Assembly: GCA_052246295.1 (NCBI GenBank)
Contig: JBQQCO010000001.1
Length of the DNA: 64,000 nt
Source of the DNA: Piscibacillus sp052246295
GTDB lineage: Bacteria > Bacillota > Bacilli > Bacillales > Alkalibacillaceae
Direction: 5' to 3' (one strand)
Shown here: positions 45,483-54,790 of the stretch, piece by piece
Layout of the letters: the number at the start of each line of letters is the position of its first letter
Position numbering within the stretch: the first letter of the stretch is position 1
The notes under the pieces: generated by a model
What the model was told of the DNA's origin: nothing
What the model saw: the letters and a program-made list of their open reading frames with translations, nothing else
Database searches by the model: none
Position numbers and translations under genes: made by a program

Positions 45483-46688
45483 ATGAAGGAAAGACGTTTT
45501 GAAACTGAAGCAGTTCATGTCGGGTATGATTCCAAGGATCATCTAGGGAGTTTATCTACACCAATTTACCAAACGTCGACGTTTACGTTTGAGTCCGCGG
45601 AACAAGGGGAGCGCCGCTTTGCTGGTGAAGAAGGTGGCTATATTTATAGTCGTTTAGGGAACCCGACTGTAACGGCATTGCAAGAACGTATTGCTAGACT
45701 TGAAAATGGTGAAGCTGGGTTAGCGTTTGCAACTGGTATGGCAGCTGTATCCGCTACACTAATCAAATTAACTAAAGCGAATGATCACATTCTATGCTCA
45801 CAAGGACTTTATGGTTGTACGTTTGGTCTATTATCGATTATGGATGAAAAATATAATATTAAATCAGATTACATCGCGATGGATACCGAAGACCAAATTC
45901 GTGAACACATTTTACCTGAAACAAGTGTCATCTATGTTGAGACACCAATCAACCCAACGATGAAAGTCATTGATCTAGAAATGGTCGCACGTGTGGCGAA
46001 AGAATATAATATTCCAGTCGTGGTCGATAACACGTTCTCTAGTCCGTACTTACAGCGTCCAATTGACCTTGGTTGTGATATCGTCATTCATAGTGCGACG
46101 AAATATATTGGTGGACACGGGGATGTTGTGGCTGGCCTTGTCGTCGGTAAAGAAGACTTCATTTCGGACATGGCTATGACAACTCAGAAAGATATTGGTG
46201 GTCAAATGTCACCATTTGATGCTTGGTTATTGTTACGCGGTCTTAAAACGTTGCCACTGAGAATGGAGCGCCATTCACAAACAGCCGAAACAATTGTGGA
46301 TCACCTAAAGGCGCATTCTAATGTTGATCGCGTTTACTACCCGTTTGATGCCGATAACCCTGACTATCATATTGCGAAAAAACAAATGCGTTTAGGCGCA
46401 GGTGTGATCGCGTTTGAAGTTAAAGGTGGCAAAAAAGAAGCGCAAGCATTTTTAAACCGTCTATCATTCTTAAAAATTGCGGTTAGCTTAGGTGATGCCG
46501 AAACAATTATTCAGCATCCAGCAACGATGACTCACGCGGTTGTACCAGAAGAAACACGTGAAAAAATGGGAATCTCAAACACTCTCATTCGAATGTCATG
46601 CGGTTTAGAAGCTTGGGAAGATATTTGGGCAGATTTAAAACAAAGCCTTGATCAAGTAGAAGTAGCTGAAGCTAATGTATTAGAGTAA
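45483..46688 (+). CDS. methionine gamma-lyase
   Basis: The 401-residue PLP enzyme of the Cys/Met metabolism family. The SQGLYGCTF stretch (Cys112) is the marker that separates methionine gamma-lyases from cystathionine enzymes. The PLP lysine sits in SATKYIGGHGD. It cleaves methionine to methanethiol, 2-oxobutyrate and ammonia. ATG 45483 has AAGGGG 9 nt upstream; the ATG at 45474 overlaps that site. Monocistronic, cre-controlled. Confidence 0.85.
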   Translation: MKERRFETEAVHVGYDSKDHLGSLSTPIYQTSTFTFESAEQGERRFAGEEGGYIYSRLGNPTVTALQERIARLENGEAGLAFATGMAAVSATLIKLTKANDHILCSQGLYGCTFGLLSIMDEKYNIKSDYIAMDTEDQIREHILPETSVIYVETPINPTMKVIDLEMVARVAKEYNIPVVVDNTFSSPYLQRPIDLGCDIVIHSATKYIGGHGDVVAGLVVGKEDFISDMAMTTQKDIGGQMSPFDAWLLLRGLKTLPLRMERHSQTAETIVDHLKAHSNVDRVYYPFDADNPDYHIAKKQMRLGAGVIAFEVKGGKKEAQAFLNRLSFLKIAVSLGDAETIIQHPATMTHAVVPEETREKMGISNTLIRMSCGLEAWEDIWADLKQSLDQVEVAEANVLE

Positions 46689-46691
46689 TAA

Positions 46692-46730
46692 ACAAACGCT
46701 TGGGAGTGAGTTACCCCCAAGCGTTTTTCT
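46692..46730 (+). terminator. terminator of methionine gamma-lyase
   Basis: AAACGCTTGGG / CCCAAGCGTTT stem with T5. Confidence 0.92.
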
Positions 46731-46969
46731 TAATTCACTACTTCATCCTGCACATCCCAATTATAAGCTTGACGGACCATTCGAATCGCTTCCTTCGTTT
46801 TGTTGTCTTCCGTGCTGTACGGGATAGTTATGAATTTCTCGTCATTTGAAAATGTGTAAGATAAGACTCTTAGTGAGCCTTCTTCAACCTCACGCGAGAC
46901 CTTCTCAACTTCTTCCCACTCCATGCCTGGTTCTGTAAAGAAGAGAAACGTATTATTGTAGGCACCTCC
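46730..46969 (-). CDS. small protein, reading frame lacks a clear start codon
   Basis: The frame ending at 46730 has a good ATG only at 46924 (64 residues), which has no ribosome site. The same frame stays open upstream to 46969 and reads ...GGAYNNTFLFFTEPGMEWEE, and a perfect AGGAGGTG lies at the natural place, right after the upstream lipoprotein gene. The codons at normal distance are TAC AAT AAT ACG, none a standard start. Either a start was lost by mutation or ACG/AAT is used, or the short form is real. Function unknown. Confidence 0.4.
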   Translation of the reverse strand, partial: GGAYNNTFLFFTEPGMEWEEVEKVSREVEEGSLRVLSYTFSNDEKFITIPYSTEDNKTKEAIRMVRQAYNWDVQDEVVN

Positions 46970-46971
46970 TA

Positions 46972-47409
46972 CTAATTCATATATTCATCAACTTTGTCTC
47001 TATAAGACTTTAACTCTGCTAGTGTTTTCGCTATTTCCAGTTCTTCGAAAGCAGATGCATCAAATTGACCTTGGTTCATTTGACGGTTGGCCTCATCAAT
47101 GGCTTCCAATACTTGATCATTATGTCGCTCAATCTCGCTATGCAAACCACTCGCCACACTTGGAGGTTCAATCTCATTAAATGCCTTAACTTCAGTTTCA
47201 ATTTCTTCAATCATCGCCTTTATATCTTCTAAATCCTGCTCCGTGAATTGATCTTTGTTCATATAATTAGAAACATCATCTTGGTAACTTGCCATCGTGC
47301 TAACATAATCCTTAGTTTTTTTACCATAATCAACCGTTTGATTCACTTCATCTATCACACCACAACCAGTTATTAGTAGAAAACTAACTGCAATTAATAG
47401 TAACCTCAT
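46972..47409 (-). CDS. small lipoprotein, DUF6376-like
   Basis: The 145-residue protein has lipobox LITGC (Cys16) and a helical, coiled-coil-prone body. It resembles Bacillus lipoproteins of the DUF6376 family. It is likely anchored outside the membrane; role unknown. The small frame at 46730 follows directly on the same strand. Confidence 0.75.
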   Translation of the reverse strand: MRLLLIAVSFLLITGCGVIDEVNQTVDYGKKTKDYVSTMASYQDDVSNYMNKDQFTEQDLEDIKAMIEEIETEVKAFNEIEPPSVASGLHSEIERHNDQVLEAIDEANRQMNQGQFDASAFEELEIAKTLAELKSYRDKVDEYMN

Positions 47410-47597
47410 ATCGCGTCATCTCCTTAAACGATTTTTAATCATTATATGCTTGTCCTACCCTACTATTCTTATATTATATCGTTAATCTATACTTTTCGAA
47501 ACTTTCAGATAGATCATAGTCAGTAATGTGTGTTTATGCTATAATTAAGTATAAATATTTAGAGCTAGAACGTTAGACAAAAGACGAGGTAAAGACC

Positions 47598-50057
47598 ATG
47601 TCCAGAACTGATTTCAACAAACATAAGCTTCTTCAACTTAGCCAATATAATCAGGCACAGAAAGACCTTTACAAACGTTTCCCGGATGGAATTGTAACGG
47701 TTGATCGTACAGGTATTATAGTTGATACGAATCAACAGTTATTAGATATGCTGTGTTATGACCGAGAGGATTTAGTTAATCAACATTTTAAACCTTTTAT
47801 TGTAAAGGAATTTCAAAGTGAGACATTGAATTATTTTAATCGCGTCTTAACTGGTCAATCTGTTAAGCATTACACAAGTGTTATACATAAATATGGGTAT
47901 GAAGTCACTGTTCGGTTAACAAGTGTCCCTATTTTTGAGCAAGATAAAGTGATTGGCATGTATGCACTCGTTCATGACTTATCAGAGACTGAACGAGATT
48001 TAAATGATTTATTTAATGTAAAAGAAAAACTAATTTCTGTCCAAGCAACAGCAGATATTGGGTCTTGGGAAGTTGACCTTAACACGAATACCATCCACTG
48101 GTCGGACCAAGTCTATGAAATCTATGAACGTCCAGAGTGGCGTGAGGCCACATTAGATCTTGAAGGCATTCTCACACTAACACACCCTAAAGACTATGAT
48201 CATTTTAGAAACACGGTTTTACAAGCAATGGAGTATGGGACTAGTTTTGAGTTAGACTATCGCATTAAGACTCGAAGTGGTGTCCGTACACTTCACACTC
48301 GAGGAGATAGTATTCTAGATAATCAAGGGACCCCTGTCCGTTTAATAGGAATTGTTCAAGACGTGACAAAGGTGCGCGGGCTAGAGCGAGACCTTACGAT
48401 TAATCGTGAACGCCTCCAGAAAATCTATGATTCTCTCGATATGATAGTTTGCTCATTCAATTTGGACAATCGCCGTTTAGAGTATGTGTCTAAAGGCATC
48501 GAGCGAATGATTAATGTTGAAGTCGAGCAAGTTTACCAAAATGATTTTAACTGGGAAACATATATACACCCTGAGGATTTGGCGAGTTTTTCACGTAACC
48601 GTAGACAAATCCTTCGTGGTGAAAAAGTAAAACATGAATATCGGATTACGTCAAAAACTGGGCAGATTAAATGGGTTGAAGAACAAGCCATTCCTATTTT
48701 CGATGAGAATGGGAATATTACACAAATCGACGGGGTATTAGTCGACTTTACCGAACGTAAGCTTCATGAACAAGAGATGGAGTTTATTGCTAATCACGAC
48801 CATTTAACTGGTTTGAAAAATAGACGCAACTTCGAAGCTCACGCTCAGAAGTTAATGTCGAAGCGTAAAAAAGTACCGTTTTGGCTAATTTATTTAGACT
48901 TGGATAACTTTAAATCGATTAACGATTCACTAGGTCATGATATAGGAGATCAGGTTTTAACCCTGACGGCGACTAGGCTAAATAATATCATTGAAGACCG
49001 TGGCGTTTGCGCACGATTGAATGGTGATGAATTTGTTATTTTGGTCCACCAGCATAGAGATGGTGAGACTATTCAGGACATTGCACAACGGCTGAAAGTG
49101 TCACTTGAGCGAATAATGTTAGTTGATGAGTATCAGCTACAAGTTACGTCCAGTATTGGAATTAGCCATTTTCCAACTCATGGTAATACGCTAAATGACT
49201 TAATTAATAATGCGGACCGTGCCGTTCATTACGTAAAGATGATCGGCAAAAACTCATGGCAAATTTTTGAGGATGACGTTGAGAAACGCACGTTTAATGA
49301 CTATGAGCTAGAACAAGACTTACATTTTGCAATTGAAAAAGATCAGTTAGAACTTTACTTGCAGCCTATTTTAAATAATCAATTAAACCAAGTACCACTA
49401 GCCGAGGCGCTCATACGTTGGAAACATCCGAAATACGGCTATATACCACCTAATGTATTTATTCCGATTGCGGAGAAGTCTGGTCTGATTCATCAAATCG
49501 ACCATTTTGTTTTACGACAAACGTGTGAAACCATTAGTCGCTGGAAAAGCCGCTTTGGCACTGAAATAGCTATTACGAATAACTTGTCACCCAAACGTTT
49601 TTTAAGGCATTCATTTAAAAACTATGTTCTCGATACATTGGATTACTATCAAGTGGACGCTTCACAAATTATATTTGAGATTACAGAAACGACGTTGATT
49701 CACGATTATGCTGTTGTGAATGAAACAATCAATGAATTTAGGGAAATCGGATTTCGTTTTGCGTTGGATGATTTCGGAACAGGTTATTCGTCAATTGCTC
49801 ATTTAAGTCTATTTAACATTGATTTGTTAAAAATTGACCGCCAATTTATTAGAGACATTGACCAAAACACAAAGAATCAAGCCATCTTAAGAGGAATCTC
49901 TCATTTTACAAACGAACTTGAGATTCCGATGGTCGCCGAAGGAATTGAAACTGAGGATGAGCTAGAATTTTTACAAACCTTAGACTGTAACTACTATCAA
50001 GGATTCTACTTTAAGAAACCTTGTTCTGTAGGTGAATTTGAAGAATACTATGGGTAG
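47598..50057 (+). CDS. PAS-PAS-PAS-GGDEF-EAL cyclic-di-GMP signalling protein
   Basis: The 819-residue cytosolic protein has three PAS-type sensor domains (about 15-130, 150-265, 275-390), a GGDEF domain (about 395-550) and an EAL domain (about 565-815). The GGDEF signature is NGDEF (Asn475), with an intact DLDNFKSINDSLGHDIGD. The EAL domain keeps E603-A-L, the TNNLSP and ITET stretches, LDDFGTGYSSI and VAEGIE, so phosphodiesterase activity is likely, while cyclase activity is doubtful. It probably lowers c-di-GMP in response to a PAS-sensed signal. Confidence 0.93.
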   Translation: MSRTDFNKHKLLQLSQYNQAQKDLYKRFPDGIVTVDRTGIIVDTNQQLLDMLCYDREDLVNQHFKPFIVKEFQSETLNYFNRVLTGQSVKHYTSVIHKYGYEVTVRLTSVPIFEQDKVIGMYALVHDLSETERDLNDLFNVKEKLISVQATADIGSWEVDLNTNTIHWSDQVYEIYERPEWREATLDLEGILTLTHPKDYDHFRNTVLQAMEYGTSFELDYRIKTRSGVRTLHTRGDSILDNQGTPVRLIGIVQDVTKVRGLERDLTINRERLQKIYDSLDMIVCSFNLDNRRLEYVSKGIERMINVEVEQVYQNDFNWETYIHPEDLASFSRNRRQILRGEKVKHEYRITSKTGQIKWVEEQAIPIFDENGNITQIDGVLVDFTERKLHEQEMEFIANHDHLTGLKNRRNFEAHAQKLMSKRKKVPFWLIYLDLDNFKSINDSLGHDIGDQVLTLTATRLNNIIEDRGVCARLNGDEFVILVHQHRDGETIQDIAQRLKVSLERIMLVDEYQLQVTSSIGISHFPTHGNTLNDLINNADRAVHYVKMIGKNSWQIFEDDVEKRTFNDYELEQDLHFAIEKDQLELYLQPILNNQLNQVPLAEALIRWKHPKYGYIPPNVFIPIAEKSGLIHQIDHFVLRQTCETISRWKSRFGTEIAITNNLSPKRFLRHSFKNYVLDTLDYYQVDASQIIFEITETTLIHDYAVVNETINEFREIGFRFALDDFGTGYSSIAHLSLFNIDLLKIDRQFIRDIDQNTKNQAILRGISHFTNELEIPMVAEGIETEDELEFLQTLDCNYYQGFYFKKPCSVGEFEEYYG

Positions 50058-50082
50058 AGCCACGCGCTCTGCCCTTTTTGAT
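50054..50082 (+). terminator. probable terminator of the GGDEF-EAL gene
   Basis: AGAGC / GCTCT short stem then CCCTTTTT at the stop codon. Confidence 0.55.
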
Positions 50083-50110
50083 TAACGCTCTATATATTCA
50101 TCCGTTGCTT

Positions 50111-50458
50111 ATCGACAATTCCGGCTTCCCTATCTACATTCTCGCGCTCCCTATCGACAATTCCGGCTCCCCTATCCACATTCAACCGCTCCCTATCGAC
50201 AATTCCGCTTCCCCTATCCACATTCAACCGCTCCCTATCGACAATTCCGCTTCCCCTATCCACATTCAACCGCTCCCTATCGACAATTCCGCTTCCCCTA
50301 TCTACATTTACCTGCTCTCTATCGACAATTCCGACTCCCCTATCTACATTTACCCGCGCCCTATCGATAATTCCAGCTCCCCTATCTACATTCTCGCGCT
50401 CCATATCGACATTTCACGCTTCTCTATCTACATTCACCTGCTCCTTATCGACAATTCC
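50111..50458. repeat. 21-bp-period intergenic array, TATCGACA family, 17 units
   Basis: TATC starts at 50111 and recurs every 21 bp, without exception, to 50447. Units alternate between TATCGACAATTCCGCTTCCC and TATCCACATTCAACCGCTCC, giving a 42-bp dimer. Its family is that of the hut-operon array. It lies between two plus-strand genes. The open frames on both strands (for instance 50078-50521) are by-products of the period and lack ribosome sites. Confidence 0.92.
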
Positions 50459-50563
50459 TCACATCATTGGGCAAACTCAACTACCTCCACCTCTTTCAAG
50501 TTCGAATTTTTAAACTACTAGCTCTCTTTCATATGTGATATATTGTTTTTAGGAGGGATTAGG

Positions 50564-51838
50564 ATGTTTAAATCTACGGAAGATTTTGCAAAGCAATTAG
50601 ATCAACAAGATTCGTTAAGTCATTTTAAGGATGAGTTTTACATAAAAGAAAATCAGATATATATGGACGGGAATTCGCTTGGGCTTATGTCTAAGCGTTC
50701 GGAGAAGAGATTGTTAGAAGTGCTTGATTCATGGAAAAACTTTGGCATCGATGGTTGGACGAACGGGGATCATCCTTGGTTCTATCTGTCTGAAAACCTG
50801 GGAGCTAAAGTTGCTAAGTTGGTTGGCGGGAAGCCTGAAGAGGTCGTTGTGACGGGTTCGACAACCACGAACCTGCATCAGCTAGTGGCGACTTTTTTCA
50901 AGCCTGAAGGAAAACGCACTAAAATTTTGGCGGATGAGCTGAACTTCCCGTCAGATATTTATGCGTTAAAAAGTCAGCTGAAATTACGTGGACTTGACCC
51001 TGATGAACACCTCATTAGAGTGAAAAGTCGTGATGGGCGTACAATCAACGAAGAAGATATTATCGATGCGATGACGGATGAAGTCGCATTGGTCATTTTG
51101 CCAACTGTACTATATCGTAGTGGCCAGCTGATCGATATTAAACGTGTAACGGACGCTGCGCATAAACGTGGGATCAAAATCGGTTGGGATGGCTGTCACT
51201 CGGTTGGCGCTATTCCGCATGATTTTCACAATCAAGGTGTCGACTTTGCTTACTGGTGTCACTATAAGTATGTGAACAATGGTCCTGGTGGCGTTGCCGG
51301 ATTGTTTGTTCATGAAAAACATTTCGGGACTGAGCCTGGACTTGCCGGTTGGTTTGGTTCTGACAAAACAAAGCAGTTCGATATGGAGCATGACTTTACA
51401 CCGGCACAGACAGCCGGAGCGTTTCAAATTGGTACCCCGCACGTATTAAGTGTTGCCCCATTAATCGGTTCGTTGGAGCTGTTTGAAGAAGCTGGAATGG
51501 ATGCCATTCGTGAAAAGTCTCTTAAAGCAACAGAGTATCTAATGTATTTAGTTAAAGAAAATTTATCAGATTACGAGTTCACCATTGGCAACCCAACTGA
51601 TGATGCGTTCCGCGGTGGGCATGTGTGCTTAGAACATTCTGAAGCAGCAAGTATATGTAAAGCATTAAAAGCAAACGGTGTTGTGCCTGACTTCCGTGCG
51701 CCAAACGTGATTCGCTTAGCACCTGTTGCCTTTTATGTGACGTATCACGATGTCTATCAAATGGTTATGATATTAAAAGACATTATGGAAAATGAAACGT
51801 ATAAGCACTATAAAAACGAACGAGATGTCATTGCTTAA
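50564..51838 (+). CDS. kynU: kynureninase
   Basis: The 424-residue PLP enzyme splits kynurenine into anthranilate and alanine. Motifs: MDGNSLGLMSKR near the start, WDGCHSVGAIPHDF, PLP lysine in WCHYKYVNNGPGG, and GWFGSDK. ATG 50564 follows AGGAGGGA. The next gene kynB starts 9 bp after its stop, so both are translated from one mRNA. Confidence 0.95.
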   Translation: MFKSTEDFAKQLDQQDSLSHFKDEFYIKENQIYMDGNSLGLMSKRSEKRLLEVLDSWKNFGIDGWTNGDHPWFYLSENLGAKVAKLVGGKPEEVVVTGSTTTNLHQLVATFFKPEGKRTKILADELNFPSDIYALKSQLKLRGLDPDEHLIRVKSRDGRTINEEDIIDAMTDEVALVILPTVLYRSGQLIDIKRVTDAAHKRGIKIGWDGCHSVGAIPHDFHNQGVDFAYWCHYKYVNNGPGGVAGLFVHEKHFGTEPGLAGWFGSDKTKQFDMEHDFTPAQTAGAFQIGTPHVLSVAPLIGSLELFEEAGMDAIREKSLKATEYLMYLVKENLSDYEFTIGNPTDDAFRGGHVCLEHSEAASICKALKANGVVPDFRAPNVIRLAPVAFYVTYHDVYQMVMILKDIMENETYKHYKNERDVIA

Positions 51839-51846
51839 GGAGTGAG

Positions 51847-52461
51847 ATGATGATCTATGATATTTCAAGGCTACTAAATGCCAACACACCGACTTGGCCT
51901 GGCGATACCCCTTTTTCTTACAACCTAACGTGGTCTCAAGAAGAAACAGGATCCGTCAATGTCGGACAAATCACAACGAGTTGCCATACCGCAACCCATG
52001 TCGATGCACCATTTCATTTTAAAGATAATGGCATGACAATCGAGCAGCTGCCACTTGAGTTGTTTGTCGGCGATGCGCTTGTGATTGATGTCACCACAAA
52101 GGATGAGATTACACCTCGTGATTTTGAAGGGCTTGATTTAAGTGACGTTCGCCGTGTGATTCTTAAGACGGACACGTGGACGGATGATGTTTTTCCAGAA
52201 AAAATACCACTAATTGACCCTGAGCTTGGACCTTTTTTCTTAGAAAATGGCATCGAGCTACTTGGAGTTGACCTGCCATCGGTTGACCCATTAGACAGTA
52301 AAACATTAGACACACACCATTCACTTCTTCAAAACGGTGTGCATATTTTAGAAGGGCTAAAACTAAAGGACATTCAACCAGGAACCTATCATCTCACAGC
52401 CCTTCCACTGAAAATCGAAGGTGCAGACGGCAGTCCCGTCCGCGCCATACTGCAAGGATAA
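51847..52461 (+). CDS. kynB: kynurenine formamidase
   Basis: Removes formate from N-formylkynurenine. The 204-residue cyclase-family metalloenzyme has the zinc motif HTATHVDAPFHF near residue 45 and a second LLGVDLPSVDP stretch. RBS AAGGAGTGAG before twin ATG codons (51847/51850). It works between KynA and KynU. Confidence 0.95.
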   Translation: MMIYDISRLLNANTPTWPGDTPFSYNLTWSQEETGSVNVGQITTSCHTATHVDAPFHFKDNGMTIEQLPLELFVGDALVIDVTTKDEITPRDFEGLDLSDVRRVILKTDTWTDDVFPEKIPLIDPELGPFFLENGIELLGVDLPSVDPLDSKTLDTHHSLLQNGVHILEGLKLKDIQPGTYHLTALPLKIEGADGSPVRAILQG

Positions 52462-52462
52462 G

Positions 52463-52499
52463 TTAGACCCCCATCATATCGACGGGGGTCTCATTTTTG
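52463..52499. terminator. terminator between kynB and kynA
   Basis: AGACCCCC / GGGGGTCT stem with a T5 run on the plus side, between convergent genes. The minus-side tail is weaker. Confidence 0.85.
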
Positions 52500-52500
52500 A

Positions 52501-53328
52501 CTATAATTTTGTACGGACATTCCAAAGTTCTGGGAAAAAATAATGGTCTAAAACGCTCTTCAAGTAACCAACACCTGACGAACCGCCAGTCCCTTTCTTA
52601 TGCCCAATGATTCGTTCCACCGTTTTCATATGACGGAACCGCCACTGCTGCATCCAGTCTTCAATATCAACGAGCTTCTCAGCTAATTCGTATAAATCCC
52701 AATACTGATTGACATTTCGATACACTTCAATCCATGCCTCTTCAACACTCTCATTTGCTTCATAAGTTTTCTTGTGGTCTCTCTCTAAAACGTCACGGTC
52801 GATATCAAACCCCGCTTTAGCCAATGCCTCGATTGCTACATCGTATAAACCTGGTGCTTCATATGCTTGCTTTAACTTAGCATGAAGTTCAGGGTCTTTT
52901 TCGTAAATTTTCAAGACATGAGGTGTTTTATAACCTAATGCAAATTCCGTTAGACGATACTGGTAAGACTGGAAGCCTGATGCTTGTCCCAAAAGGTCAC
53001 GAAACTCTAAGTATTCCGCAGGTGTCATCGTCGCTAAAACATCCCAAGCTTGAATGATTTGATTTTGAATTTTAGATACTCGCGCTAGCATTTTAAAAGC
53101 ACTATCAAAATTCTCAGTACGAATCGCTTCAGTCGCTGCCTGAATTTCATGAAGTGTAAGTTTTAACCACAATTCACTGACCTGGTGAATCACGATAAAC
53201 AGCATCTCATCGTGGTGTCCAGATAATCGATGTTGCGCATTCAAGATTGAATCTAAATTTAAATAATCTCCATAGGTCATTTTTTCTTTAAAATCGGTAT
53301 GGATCCCTTTTTCATCTTTAAACGTCAT
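52501..53328 (-). CDS. kynA: tryptophan 2,3-dioxygenase
   Basis: The 275-residue haem enzyme opens the indole ring of tryptophan to N-formylkynurenine. It has HQVSELWLKL and a FQSYQYRLTEFALG stretch, with late RFRHMKTVERIIGHKKGTGGSSG. It is convergent to kynU-kynB, so the three-gene tryptophan-to-anthranilate pathway is split over two transcripts. RBS GGAGGCGTG. Confidence 0.95.
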   Translation of the reverse strand: MTFKDEKGIHTDFKEKMTYGDYLNLDSILNAQHRLSGHHDEMLFIVIHQVSELWLKLTLHEIQAATEAIRTENFDSAFKMLARVSKIQNQIIQAWDVLATMTPAEYLEFRDLLGQASGFQSYQYRLTEFALGYKTPHVLKIYEKDPELHAKLKQAYEAPGLYDVAIEALAKAGFDIDRDVLERDHKKTYEANESVEEAWIEVYRNVNQYWDLYELAEKLVDIEDWMQQWRFRHMKTVERIIGHKKGTGGSSGVGYLKSVLDHYFFPELWNVRTKL

Positions 53329-53488
53329 GACTCACGCCTCCGCTTTTTGGACTTTTTCTCTATCATAACACATAAATCATCGCATTCTTTATGATGCTAT
53401 AATAAGATAAACTAACCATTTGAATTCTCCTAATCCCTATTGATAAACTAAGATTAGGTTGAATGAAAACAATAAGGGATGTGAAAAC

Positions 53489-54418
53489 ATGCGTGTTGTC
53501 AATAATATAGCTGAATTAATTGGAGATACACCACTTGTAAAACTTAATCGACTAAGCCCAGCCAATGGCGCTGATGTTTATTTAAAACTAGAAATGTTTA
53601 ACCCTAGCGGAAGTGTTAAGGACCGCGCGGCTTATAACATGATTGTTGAAGCTGAAAAACAAGGATACTTAAAAGAAGGCTCGACCATCATCGAACCGAC
53701 CAGTGGAAACACCGGCATCGGTCTTGCGATGAATGCAGCTGCGCGTGGCTATAAAGCAATTCTTGTGATGCCAGATACGATGACTAAAGAACGTATTAAT
53801 TTATTGAAAGCCTATGGCGCAGAAGTTGTTTTAACGCCAGGTGATCAAAAAATGCCTGGTGCTATTGAAAAAGCTAAACAGCTACTAGATGAAATTCCGA
53901 ACAGCTTTATGCCTATGCAGTTTGAAAACGTAGCGAACCCGGATGCGCACCGTGAATCGACGGCAAAAGAAATTAAAGAAGCCATGGATTATCTAGGCAA
54001 ACCGCTCTCTGCCTTCGTCGCAAGCTCCGGTACTGGTGGCACGGTCACAGGTACAGGTGAGGAACTTAAGAAAATTTATCAAGACTTAACGGTGCATGTC
54101 GTAGAACCAGCCGGCTCCCCTGTTCTGTCAGGTGGAAAACCAGGTAAACACAAATTGGTCGGAACAAGTCCTGGCTTCGTTCCAGATACGTTAAATCTAA
54201 ACGTTTGTGATGAAATTATTAAAATTGAAGACGATCAAGCTTATGACGTCACTCGTCGCCTAGCGCGTGAGGAAGGAATTTTAGTCGGACCTTCAGCAGG
54301 TGCTACCACTTACGCTGCATTGGAAGTTGCTAAGCGCAAGCAGCCTGGCGATGTGATCGTGGCCATCGCACCTGACACTGGTGAACGTTACCTATCAGGT
54401 GACCTATTTGATTTTTAA
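53489..54418 (+). CDS. cysK: cysteine synthase A (O-acetylserine sulfhydrylase)
   Basis: The 309-residue PLP enzyme makes cysteine from O-acetylserine and sulfide. Lys44 in SGSVKDRAA binds PLP, and EPTSGNTGIGLA and SSGTGGTVTGTGE are the phosphate and substrate loops. ATG 53489 gives the standard N-terminus (NNIAELIGDTPLVKL); the frame from 53459 is too long. Single gene with a TATAAT-like element about 85 bp upstream. Confidence 0.94.
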   Translation: MRVVNNIAELIGDTPLVKLNRLSPANGADVYLKLEMFNPSGSVKDRAAYNMIVEAEKQGYLKEGSTIIEPTSGNTGIGLAMNAAARGYKAILVMPDTMTKERINLLKAYGAEVVLTPGDQKMPGAIEKAKQLLDEIPNSFMPMQFENVANPDAHRESTAKEIKEAMDYLGKPLSAFVASSGTGGTVTGTGEELKKIYQDLTVHVVEPAGSPVLSGGKPGKHKLVGTSPGFVPDTLNLNVCDEIIKIEDDQAYDVTRRLAREEGILVGPSAGATTYAALEVAKRKQPGDVIVAIAPDTGERYLSGDLFDF

Positions 54419-54428
54419 GTTGTTTTGA

Positions 54429-54463
54429 AATCCACTCCATTTACCGGGGTGGATTTTTTGTAT
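54429..54463 (+). terminator. terminator of cysK
   Basis: AAATCCACTCC / GGGGTGGATTT stem with T6. Confidence 0.92.
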
Positions 54464-54465
54464 GA

Positions 54466-54612
54466 ATGTCTTATATTTTTGCTGTAATGTCCTATAAATA
54501 GGCTCCATTTTCTCATAAATAAAGTAGAATACCCATTTTCGATAAAATTCTATTCCTCATTTTGGCCCCAAATGTCTCATAAACGATTTTTAATGTCCCA
54601 TATATTTTACTC
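54466..54612. repeat. 21-bp-period intergenic array, ATGTCYCATAAA family (degraded)
   Basis: ATGTC-type cores at 54466, 54487, 54508 (as TTTTCTCATAAA), 54572 and 54593. Flanking intervals are 21 bp; one decayed stretch separates them. Directly past the cysK terminator. Confidence 0.6.
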
Positions 54613-54705
54613 TATTTTTACTAATATAAATTAGCCAAAATTGTTACTAATAAAGTATTGCGATTCATCCCAACCAATTTATTATGAAATTTTTCAAAAA
54701 ACATC

Positions 54706-54761
54706 TTGACTTGAGAATGATTTTCATTAACAATATATATTGAAATTGATAATTATTCTCA
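54706..54761 (+). promoter_or_regulatory. iron promoter with two Fur boxes
   Basis: TGAGAATGATTTTCA (54712-54726) and TGATAATTATTCTCA (54747-54761) match the 7-1-7 Fur consensus TGATAATNATTATCA with two and one mismatches. TTGACT at 54706-54711 is a likely -35; the AT-rich run between the boxes would hold the -10. This predicts repression in high iron. Confidence 0.8.
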
Positions 54762-54790
54762 ATTACTAAATTTGAAAGGGAGTTACATAC

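Noticed and set aside
50078..50521. Long plus- and minus-strand ORFs with peptide repeats such as PIDNSASPIHIQ or NVDRGSGIVDRE
   Set aside because: They follow the 21-bp array exactly; 21 is a multiple of three, so frames stay open on both strands. No ribosome site, and the same pattern appears at 21746-22153 and 42850-43074.
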